From Chara braunii (Eukaryota > Streptophyta > Charophyceae > Charales > Characeae): a stretch of DNA of 28,736 nucleotides. Positions within the stretch are counted from its first letter, which is position 1, and every line of letters begins with the position of its first letter. The position numbers were made by a program, and so were the translations under genes. The stretch is from contig BFEA01000178.1 in the NCBI GenBank assembly GCA_003427395.1, positions 367,933 to 396,668 of the forward strand. The letters run 5' to 3'. Shown in pieces: positions 20,881-28,736 of this stretch. Below the pieces are notes generated by a model. It did not search any database. It saw only the letters and a program-made list of their open reading frames with translations, and was not told where the DNA came from.

Positions 20881-21719
20881 AGTCTGACCGCAGCTTGACC
20901 AAGCGGTTGTTACTTGGCCGCCATTGTGGGGCCCTCAGGCGAGTGAAGGTATCAAGGCCCTCTCCTGGGAGTTGAGTTGTCCCTCTCTTGTATCTCGAGA
21001 GTCTGAAACCCCTTACTCTGCTCTTCTTAATCTCAGTCTAATCCTGGCTACGAGAGGAAGGCGGCAGGTGGGATTGCAACTCGTAGGACCGCATCAGGAC
21101 TCTGTGGGGAGTCCACCCACCGATTGCGGGAGCTCTGCCGGAACCTAGGCGAGGTTCTGGAGGCAGGGAACTGACAGGTATACCATTTCCATCTGTATAA
21201 CCCCACTATACCCCGTTTGACTATCTCCCTTTAGTTTGACTGATTGTATGCATATCTTTCCCCTATAATTCTTGCTTTCTGTTCATGATAAATCAGATTG
21301 AATGGAAGAAATGTATGTGTGAAGTTTAAGTTTCATCTTTATTTTGACTAAAAGCAGACTAAGGGATGAACTGGGGAAGCAGACCAAGGCACGTTGGACA
21401 TTGTTTCCAAGCCGAATGGTGTAACACTTGTGCCATATGTAAGTTGGGGGTAAGGGTTGAATTACCTAAAGGTTCATGAACTATTTTATATAAATGGACT
21501 TGGGACAGTGAGAGTACTTACCCTTGTGGTTTGGTCCGCATATGACTGAGTGTGACCACTACTTAGTCTGAGTTTCAGTTTGATAGGTAGTTGCTTTAGT
21601 TGCTCGCCACGTGCGAGAGCCATAGGAGTTAGTTTCAATTTCTGCATTTTCTGGGCAAAGTTTATTTTACTTACGTCAATTTCTGCATTTTCTGGGATCT
21701 TTTATTATACTCGTCTTGT

Positions 21720-22275
21720 ATAAATCTTGGTAAGCCACTTTCTCTATAGGAAGCGCTGCCGAAATTTCTACAAAACCAAGGAGTTAGTCGGATTTTGTCT
21801 TTTCAAAGTTCAATTTGTCCAACTTTTATATATGACTTAGTAAAAATCTGGAGGGTCTCCTTTTCTAAAGGGAATGTTGCCAAAATTTTTGCTAATTCAG
21901 GGAGTTAGATAAAATTGGACCTTGGGAAGTCAAAGTCATCTTTAGATTCTGAACTTGGCTTCGTATAAATTTTAGTAAGCTACTTTCTCTACGGGAAGCG
22001 CTGCTGAAATTTCTGCAAATTTAAGGAGTTAGTCAAAATTTGACTTTTCAAAATTCAACTTGTCTGATTTTTTATATATGGCTCATTAAAAATCTGAGAA
22101 GTCGCCTTTTCTAATGGGAGTGCTGCCCAAATTTTTACTAATTCAGAGAGTTGGACAAGGTTCGACTTCGGAAGGTTGAAGATTATTGTTGTTTTCATAT
22201 TTAGGCTGATATAAATTCAGAGAAGATACTTTTCTTATGGGAAGCGCTGCCGAAATTTCCTTAGTTTAAAGGAGA
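21720..22275 (+). repeat. Alternating ~125-bp repeats, outer copy (5 units)
   Basis: Five units contain GGAAGCGCTGCCGAAATTT or the related GGAATGTTGCCAAAATTT / GGGAGTGCTGCCCAAATTT, in order A-B-A-B-A with B carrying GTCTCC or GTCGCC upstream. The inner copy has A-B-A. One extra A-B block (about 250 bp) explains the difference. Confidence 0.8.
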
Positions 22276-23063
22276 TAGATTATATTTTGACAGGTGGCGA
22301 TTCTGACGATCCACTCTGTATGGGGGAGATTCTGCCATAGGTCTACCTTTCTTTGGGCACTGGCTTAGCAATAGACCTAGGCTTGGCCATCAGGAGAGTC
22401 TTGAGTGAGAACGTGTCATGGGGATTTGATCTCCACACATTGACGATTTAGCTTGGACATTGACCTGTCTTATGATACATGCCTTCTTTGGACATTCGAT
22501 CCAGAATTTGAACTAAGTTTCAGCTTGATCTCACAAGGATCATTTTCTATTAGCACTGATAACAGGTCGGTTGGTTGATCGCCGACTTGTCGGCTCACGA
22601 CAAAACTTTGCTTACACTTAAAAGACCATTATAAAGAATTTATGAGGGTTATGAAAAGTTGAATTATGACTGGGGCTTGAGTGTGTGAGACGTGGTATGA
22701 GTTACAACGAACAGTAAAGTTGACCACATTGGTGTATGGCAATGTGGCTATTGTGTGTGCCTGTGTTTTATGCAGGTTAGTATTTTGGAGCTTGGTACTG
22801 GGAGGCAGTGAGAATGACAACCATATGACGCACGATCTGCATACCTGATGGGTTTATGTTTCCCCTTTCCTTTATTGATATTTCGAGTCCTGATTTGATG
22901 TATGGGTATAGGGATGCTTGTTTATTTACTGAGTGATTTGGCTTGTTAATTTTTATAGTTGGACGTTGTAGTCTGTGGCAGCCGTCAAAGTCAAACCCCT
23001 TGACTTTTTTTCAGGCTCTAGATGATGGAGCTGGTCTCCCGGATAATAAGAAACGATTGTCAC

Positions 23064-23368
23064 CACAGGTATGAACCTGTGTACCACTCACTCTCCGCAG
23101 GGTGCAGAAGAGGGTGTGGTTTTCAACCGCACTTGGCGGTTGTCCAACGTCGAGAGATCAATCCCTCCAGGCGCGTGTCAGCCGACACTTGAGTGTCGAA
23201 TGCGACCCTCGAAATCAACGAGGACTGCATGAGTATGGGTACTACATAGTACGCCATCACAGCGACTGCTTGCATACGCTTGCGTTGCGAGTCGATATGA
23301 GTTAGCCCTGCGTCCGCGCGGTTTTATACTAAGCCTCGCGATCGATGCCTATCCGATTTCCACATCGG
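23064..23368 (+). repeat. Conserved hairpin cluster, outer copy
   Basis: Hairpins at 23064-23081 (CACAGGT / ACCTGTG), 23124-23142 (CAACCGC / GCGGTTG), 23183-23198 (CGACACT / AGTGTCG), 23239-23252 (GTACTA / TAGTAC) and 23353-23368 (CCGAT / ATCGG). Order and spacing match the inner copy. The last hairpin's outer pairs are broken here (GAGAG against GATAG). Confidence 0.75.
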
Positions 23369-23939
23369 AGAGTTATGGGATGGCTACTAAGGGACTAGGA
23401 GTGTTGTCTCGTTGTTTGTTCAGTGTCGTTCTATATATGTATATGTACGTGCGTATGTGTGTGTGTTTTTATTTTTATGTTCTTTATAGTGGTGTGCGCG
23501 TGGCGTGTGGGATGCGTCCTAGTCGACCAGCGACGAGTCGCGCTTGGGACCTCAGCCCCCAAGATGCCGGTTCGCGTGCGGGTTCGATAGAGGCGTACTA
23601 CCGTGCGTACCCCCTATGCTACAGCGAACGAGAAACGCCCTCGGCTGGTCCACCTCTGCGATTGCAACTGATCAACTTTCGTACTTTGGACAGGTAGCTC
23701 GGCGGGGATATGCCCACCGAAGGGATGTGGCAGCTCCCGTAAGGTGGAGGTAAGTCGTGCTTCGCGTATGCCCTATCCTGTCGTAGGGGCTCGCGAGGGG
23801 TATGGCTGGCGCACTCGGCCGGAGCCGCTTGTGGAAGCTCCATGTATGTCGCGACGAGGATTAAGATCCAACTCCTCCGTGACGCGGCCAGGAGGGTCCA
23901 GCGCTACCCCTGAGTAGTGTCGGATTGATGCGCTCGACA

Positions 23940-24381
23940 CCGTCCTCCCTTACCATCGGTTATTTGTGATCCCCTCGGATTCCATAGCCCGGTTCTGGCC
24001 TCGACTGCCGTGCTCAGAGTGTCGGTAGCCCGACGAGCGTCGACAAGCGAGAGACACGCAACGGGCCCATTTCCGGGTCGAGCAACGAGAATCCAACTCG
24101 TCTTCGTCGGACCCCGAGACGTGCGACGGTCGGCAACAGTACGAGCACTCCCACACCGGCCTAGGCAGCACGACCTGTCCCCGGCCTAGGCGGTACGACC
24201 GGTCATCGCCCCAACTCTGAACTCGAAGACACTTGCACTCTTACCTCTGAAACTCGCCACAGGAGATCTCAGTTCCGACCTGGGACTCCACCCCAAATTC
24301 CCAAAAATCCTTCGCACACCCGTTTTCGCACTTTCGGGGCCCCATCCCACTCCGATCAGGAAGTCGCACTGGGCGTGAGGT
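23940..24381 (+). other. Spacer between element end and Ty3 primer site
   Basis: 442 bp with no homologue elsewhere in the window and no open frame of note. It must contain the end of the Ty3 5' LTR if 24382 is a real primer site, but no TATA box or clear TG start is seen and it does not end in CA next to the primer site. CGGCCTAGGC occurs near 24158 and 24183 with similar following bases (AGCACGACC / GGTACGACC). Confidence 0.4.
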
Positions 24382-24394
24382 TGGTATCGGAGCC
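24382..24394 (+). promoter_or_regulatory. Primer binding site for initiator Met tRNA
   Basis: TGGTATCGGAGCC matches the plant-type PBS TGGTATCAGAGCC at 12 of 13 positions, the one change being a transition. It sits 143 bases before the gag start at 24538, as expected in Ty3/gypsy elements. By definition the 5' LTR should end within a few bases upstream. Confidence 0.8.
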
Positions 24395-24537
24395 AACACG
24401 TGGCAAGCTCACCAGGAAGTAAGCAGGATAGACGCTCAGACTATCTAGCGAATAGAGGACGGCCTAGACAGCGGAACGCGCCTCAACGTGATCCTATAGT
24501 ACTTAGGAGTCGATCGGTCGGAAGACAAGCTGTCAAT

Positions 24538-25200
24538 ATGAACGCCAATCAAGCGCCAAACGTTAACGTGTAGCTTGGCGGAGCACCTGTCCCTGCACCT
24601 CCCGTCCGAGTTCTCGCGCCTGCGGCTCCCCCTGACTTGTATCTCTTCGACCCAGCGCATCACCTGGTCGGGGCATGGATGGCCACTTTACAGGCTCAAC
24701 AGTATGACAACGACGAAGCTCGGATCAACATCCCCGCCTGACTGCCAGTGGGGGGGGATGCGCATTATTGGTTTAGCACCTATGCCTGGATTGATCTCCT
24801 GACCTTCGAGAGAGACTTCCTAAATCGGTTCGATTACATTCACCCTGAACAGGCTTTCTTTATGATCAAAGATCGTGTGCAGAAACCACTCGAATCCGTT
24901 ACAGAATATTGTAGTAGGTTCTATAGGTTGTTTATCAAGTCCGAGAGAGATGAAAAGGTAGGAAGAGACTTATTTATCGACGGACTTCGAAGTCGAGCGA
25001 CGAGGGTCAAACTGTGAAAGCAGTTTTCCCCCATCAACCACACCATGCAACAGATTATGGACGGAGCCGAGGAAATGGAAAGGAAATTCGCTGCCAGCTT
25101 CTTGGAAAGCGAGGATCATGCCCGAGACGGAGATTCCTCGGAGCTCGGGCGAAAGCTGAGCTGGCAGCACTTCAATACAAATTTGAAAATATGGGTTTCG
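24538..25200 (+). pseudogene. gag: Ty3 gag, capsid part
   Basis: Start ATG at 24538 (MNANQAPNV). After TAG at 24571 the same frame reads PDLYLFDPAHHLVGAWMATL, and after TGA at 24739 it reads YWFSTYAWIDLLTFERDFLN, DRVQKPLESVTEYCSRFYRL and GRDLFIDGLRS. This is the retrotransposon gag capsid pattern W...F...F...Y...Q...SV.EY...F..L, which in retroelements forms the virus-like particle shell. After TGA at 25015 the frame goes on with EEMERKFAASFLESED to about 25140, where the coding signal moves to the frame used downstream. A frameshift near 25140 is therefore inferred. The stops at TAG and TGA are compatible with C-to-T decay of CAG and CGA codons. Confidence 0.85.
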
Positions 25201-26435
25201 TCTCTGGACCCATTACCTACCTAGAACAGGTCGCGGCCAAGAAACCGACACCCGATACAACTACAGGGTTGCCCACCGCGATCACGCCATCACCTCCCCC
25301 GAATGTCCCTGCGCAACCTAGCGAATCCAACGCAATATTGGAATTAACTCGAACGTTAGTAAATCTGATGCAGGAAAGCAAAAAGGAGCAGCGCGAGCAC
25401 AACGCACGGATCGAGTCAATAATAAGGTTGATGCGTCCCATCACCGTTAGGGCAGCCCCACGAATGAAAGGCTCGACCCTTGCCCCAGCAGTAGGAGGGG
25501 CCGCGGCCAACACCAGTGTTTGTTACACGTGTCACCAACCAGGACACATAGCCCGGGATTGCCCCCACCGATCTGCACAACCCAGGATCGGAGCCGCGCC
25601 GGTAGCAGCGGCCTCGATCGCTAACGGACCTGGTCGGGTGGCTACGATGGTGGAAGAAACAGACGGTGGTATGAACCCGTCGGGGGTTACGGAGGAAGCA
25701 ACCGAACTTATCCCGCTTGATCAATATCTATCGTTAGGATATTCGGGCCTCGGTATGATCAAGGCCATCCAGCCCGCCCCTGACCATAACGAAGTATCGG
25801 AATGGAGACCTTCCCCGAACGAGATGGAAACAGGAGGACCCGTGTTCGTTACGGGAGAAATCGACGTCCTGGACATCGTCCGAGCATTAGATCATCGTAT
25901 TCCCCTACCAATCGGACACCTGTTGTCCATCTCCGAACAAACTAACAATCGGATGCTACAACATTGCAAGGCGAACCGAAAACTGTTCGCCTTGGCCCTG
26001 CTAGCAACCGCGAAAGGAAAGGCCCCCACCCAGGAACCAAGACCGGACATACCGAGCACTTCAGAGCCTGTTCGGATGGGCCTAATCCTGAAAGGCGATC
26101 ATTTTATACGAATCAGGACCCTTCCATGGAGATCCGCAGAATGTGAGGTGGAAGTTTGGGGAAACCCCTACAGCGCGGTCCTTGATTCCGGAGCCGCGGT
26201 CCTGGCCATCCCCTTACGAGTGGTCGAACGAGTCGGCAGGCGGAAGGACGTGATCCCACTTGAGGAAGGCGATCATTTTGTCTCTGCTGACGAAGGCAAG
26301 ATTAATGCCTTAGGGGACGTAGTGGTCTTAAACGTTAACACGTACGACATTCTTATCAAATTACCGGCTCTCACCTCGTTGCGAGCCACGCTGAATTTCG
26401 AAAGACGAGCCGTTATCCTCAACAACACAGGATGA
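25140..26435 (+). pseudogene. Ty3 gag nucleocapsid and aspartic protease
   Basis: The open frame here runs to TGA at 26433-26435. KAELAALQYKFENMGF continues gag, then a Pro-rich stretch, a Lys/Glu/Arg helix and the zinc knuckle CYTCHQPGHIARDC (25521-25562, spacing C-2-C-4-H-4-C), which binds RNA in packaging. About 200 residues of linker follow, then the protease: FIRIRTLPW, YSAVLDSGAAVLAIP with the catalytic DSG at 26184-26192, and the conserved flap-side segment ending LRATLNF. DSG and the following hydrophobic A-V-L-A-I are intact. The frame begins before the true module because the capsid frame overlaps it near 25014-25140. Confidence 0.9.
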
Positions 26436-27068
26436 AAACCGTACACCATCCTGATGCGTCTCACTCTCAGGACAACCTCGATGGTCGAGCGAAAACGACA
26501 GGAACCTGGTACGGTCCTAAGAATGATACGATGGGAAGAGTCCACGAATGACTCCGACACGGAAGAAAACGAGGCTTCCTTGCCATCAATCACCTCTGAA
26601 AGTGAGGAGGAGAACGACCCGCAGATTCTCGAACTAACACGACGGATAATCCGTTACCCGGTTCGACAGAAAACGACGAAGACATTCGTACTTAGCAACG
26701 AGGCTGCCCAACGAACTTGGACCCTCATCCTGGGAGAACCGTTAGTACAGGTGTCACGGCTGCCCGATTCTTTGGAACCCCCTTGAACCCTATACGAGGG
26801 AGTTGTCCCGCTGCTACCACGATACTTAGACAAGCGATCGTTTTGTGATATTACGGACATAACCCCTTGATCGCTTCTCACCATGGAAAAGGAAGTGCGA
26901 TTGTTGCGCCTGGGAGCGGAGTCGCGGGCTTCGGAACCCCCTAGGTACCCCGAAGCCTCGCTGTCCGAGATGGGCATTCAAATCGCTGAAAGACAGATAG
27001 ATTCCCGGGATGTCGAGGACGGGATAACCCCCAAAGAGCACGTGGCCATCTAGGAGGAGGAAGCTCAG
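26436..27068 (+). pseudogene. Ty3 protease-RT linker with in-frame stops
   Basis: The same frame as the protease continues past stops at 26433 (TGA), 26784 (TGA), 26868 (TGA) and 27051 (TAG) into the RT. Its content is acidic and low in recognisable motifs (EESTNDSDTEENEAS, TSESEEENDPQILELTRR). Such acidic linkers are common before RT in this group. No extra domain is recognised. Confidence 0.7.
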
Positions 27069-28603
27069 ATGGTCACCACCGTGTTCTCGTGGTGGTCCGA
27101 CAACTCCTTTATCTCCTTCCCGCCTCCGCAGGACGCAAGGATGATATGCACAAAACACGTGATGGTCGTTATCCACGGACAACGTTACGAGTTACACGTA
27201 CCCCAATATGTACCCGACGACACATACGGTACCCGCCTAATTGCGGAAATCCTAAGGGAATATCAGGGAGCGGCCAGCGTGACGGACACGGACATCGGAC
27301 TGTCACTAATCATCCAGCACGAGATTCAGTCTGGAAATCACTTCCCTATCCACTGCAAACCGTATCGATATTCCCTCGCTGAACAGAAAACGGCCCTACA
27401 GAGGATTAGAAAGTTCGAGGCTAACGGATGGATTGAGCCGGCTACGGGACCTTGGTCGTTCCTAGTAGTTTTAGTACCCACGAAGAATGGATCGGTCCGC
27501 ATTTGCATCAATTATCGCAAGCTAAACGATATCACGATCAAAGATTTATACCCCCTTCCCCGGATTGATGATTTGTTGGATGCAATTGGGTGTGCTAACT
27601 ACTTCAGTAAGTTCCATATTCGCAACGGGTTTCATCATATCGTGGTTAAGGAAGAGGACCGGCCTAAGACGACCTTTGTTCTGTTTGAAGGCACGTGGCA
27701 GTGGGTTCGATGTCCGATGGGAATCTGCAACGTGCCGGCCACTTTCCAGCGAACGATGAATGTGATGTTTCAGAATTTTGTTAACAAGACTCGGCTGACG
27801 CAAGGGATGATTAATTTCTTTGTCATTGTGTACATGGACGACATCCTGGTCTATTCGGAATCCTACCATGGGCACGCGCAGCACATCGAGTGGACACTGG
27901 GAGCCTTGAGGGACGCCGGATTCAAGATCGCGTTGGAGAATAGCGAGTTCTTTCTCTCGGAGATTTCATTTCTGGGTTATGTGGTGACTCGGGATGGTTT
28001 GCGGCCCGATTCGAGAAAAGTCGAGGCAGTCCTAGGCGCTCCGACTCCCACGTTGCTGACACAGGTTCGAGCCTTCCTCGAATTGGTTTCGTATTATCGA
28101 CGATTTATCAAAGGGTTCGCCTCTACCGCACGACCTTTGACGAACCTGCTACGAAAGGACCAGCCCCAGTTGGGACGTGGAGTGCGAACGGGCCTTTGTC
28201 ACTCTCAAGGAGGCTCTGGCCACAGCACCTATTTTGATCCGGCCGGACCCAACAAAACAGTTACTCCTCATTACGGATTGGCAGCCCAAGGCAATCTCCA
28301 CTATTATAGCATAGAGAGGGAACGACAAACGCGAGCACGTCATCGAGTACGCCTCCTGTACTGTGCCAGACGAATGAAGGAAAGATTCGGCCCCGCAAGA
28401 GGAGTGCTACGCGGTGGTTTGGGGAATCCAGCACTTCCATCCGTATCTCTACGGACATAAGTTTCTCCTTGTTACGGATCACGAGCCACTGCTGGCCCTT
28501 AAAAGGCTCACAAATTAAACGGGCATGATTGGATGGTGGGCAGTGCGGCTACAGGAGTACGACTTCGACATCATCCATTGGAAGACCAAGAGCAGCGTTG
28601 TCG
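27069..28603 (+). pseudogene. pol: Ty3 reverse transcriptase and start of RNase H
   Basis: RT motifs in order: HCKPYRYSLAEQ, GWIEPATGPWSFLVVLVPTK, VRICINYRKLND, DLYPLPRIDDLLDA, YFSKFHIRNGFHHI, CPMGICNVPATFQRTMN, IVYMDDILVYS (YMDD at 27831-27842), FLGYVVTRDGLRPD and FLELVSYYRRFIKGFA. The motif that normally carries the first catalytic Asp has His (CAT at 27615-27617), so it would not be active even if translated. A frameshift near 28160 moves the RNase H part (TDWQ with Asp at 28276, EECYAVVWGIQHFHPYLYG, TDHEPLLAL) into another frame with stops at 28312, 28375 and 28516. The text breaks off after DFDIIHW near 28600, where other Ty3 elements continue into the V-x-D-A-L-S-R end. Confidence 0.9.
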
Positions 28604-28736
28604 AGCGGGGATCCCCGGGGGCAAAGCCGGTGTTAGGCTGCGGACCCCGGACCCCCGCCGCGGGGGTCATCCAACCCCGCCACCACCGGACGACCCCCGC
28701 CGCCGCCCAGCCCCGGGTACCCCGCCGCCCAACCCC
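28604..28736. other. Abrupt GC-rich end of the window
   Basis: From about 28604 the sequence turns almost purely G/C with runs such as GGGGATCCCCGGGGG and CCCCGGGTACCCC. A perfect 8-bp hairpin GACCCCCG / CGGGGGTC lies at 28650-28668. It does not continue the retrotransposon. It may be another insertion, a misassembled end, or foreign or vector-like sequence. Confidence 0.6.

Larger units (their letters stand above)
5382..23939 (+). mobile_element. Outer (plus) copy of TGT...ACA element, split by nested insertions
   Basis: The left end is TGTCGGTACGAATACCC at 5382 and the right end is ATGCGCTCGACA at 23939. Both match, in opposite orientation, the two ends of the inner copy (16099 and 9034), and long stretches between are recognisably homologous: 5382-about 7550 with 16099-about 13800, and about 20880-23939 with about 12880-9034. 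The interior is interrupted by the LINE relic that carries the inner copy. Termini beginning TGT and ending ACA fit a long terminal repeat. However, no terminal duplication of target flanks this copy, and a normal primer site does not directly follow 23939. It could be the 5' LTR of a Ty3 element, or an independent noncoding element that lost its flanks. Confidence 0.65.
20880..23939 (+). mobile_element. 3' part of the outer element copy
   Basis: This is collinear with the reverse complement of 9034-about 12880. Anchors include CCCTCAGGCGA, CTCTCCTGGGAGTTGAGT, AATCTCAGTCTAATC, GCGGGAGCTCTGCCGG, CCCTTGTGGTTTGG, GCCACGTG, GACGATCCACTCTGTAT, TGATAACAGGTCGG, CACAGGTATGAACCTGTG, GAGTGTCGAATGCGACCCTC, GGACTAGGAGTGT and GGGGCTCGCGAGGGGTATGG. 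It is shorter than the inner copy because the hairpin array is absent, partly offset by two extra ~125-bp repeat units. It is noncoding and ends CTCGACA at 23939. The left boundary fades between about 20830 and 20915. Confidence 0.75.
24382..28603 (+). mobile_element. Ty3/gypsy retrotransposon, decayed and cut at the window end
   Basis: Order along the plus strand: primer site, leader, gag capsid, CCHC zinc knuckle, aspartic protease, linker, RT and the beginning of RNase H. The arrangement gag-PR-RT-RH is that of Ty3/gypsy. Integrase and the 3' LTR would lie beyond the window, but the sequence breaks off at about 28604. At least ten in-frame stops and two frameshifts make it inactive. Confidence 0.9.

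Noticed and set aside
23581-23620. tRNA B-box (GGTTCGATAGAGG) near 23581
   Set aside because: The last two consensus C residues are missing and no A box or stem structure is found around it.
9034-23939. A single 14.9-kb DNA transposon with 3-kb terminal inverted repeats
   Set aside because: The inner copy has its own second end at 16099 with a target duplication and sits inside the LINE, and the outer copy has a matching left end at 5382. Two nested copies in opposite orientation explain the inverted arms better.
28608-28618. Cloning-vector polylinker
   Set aside because: Only an 11-base match to GGATCCCCGGG and the flanks do not continue as a polylinker; kept only as a possibility in the finding on the GC-rich end.

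Overview
The window looks like repeat-dense nuclear DNA from the green (streptophyte) lineage. The reasons are a Ty3/gypsy polyprotein with a plant-type initiator-Met-tRNA primer site, a plant-like LINE reverse transcriptase relic, nested insertions, AT-rich spacer and microsatellites. The style reminds me of a charophyte alga such as Chara, but that is only a guess. I see no intact host gene, rRNA, functional tRNA or CRISPR. Every recognisable coding region is a decayed transposable-element relic.

Layout. 1-5381: A-rich and AT-rich spacer, an unassigned mixed-composition stretch, and a minus-strand gag relic (about 2832-4295) carrying a 328-bp tandem duplication. 5382-23939: a nested stack. 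A plus-strand element beginning TGTCGG (5382) and ending CTCGACA (23939) is split by a minus-strand LINE relic (about 18660 down to 8166). That LINE is itself split by a second, minus-strand copy of the same element (9034-16099, 7066 bp). The inner copy has inverted TGTCG/CGACA ends and a 4-bp target duplication (GCGC/GTGC). Removing it plus one duplicate puts the LINE reading frame back together. 23940-24381: unassigned. 24382-28603: a Ty3/gypsy element (primer site, gag, zinc knuckle, protease, RT, start of RNase H) with many stops and two frameshifts. 28604-28736: an abrupt, extremely GC-rich end.

The main discovery candidates are structural. (1) 11432-12339 in the inner copy holds twelve hairpins that keep an A[A/T]CTTA hexaloop while both apical and basal stems change in a complementary way. 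(2) 7982-8034 folds as a hammerhead-ribozyme-like motif with three helices and nearly the full conserved core. (3) The plus copy has three hairpins spaced about 185 bp apart with differing but self-complementary stems. (4) A five-hairpin cluster near the 3' end is retained in both copies of the element. Together these suggest that the 7-kb noncoding element family is built around folded RNA or single-stranded DNA rather than protein. All of this is from reading by eye; no folding or database search was run.
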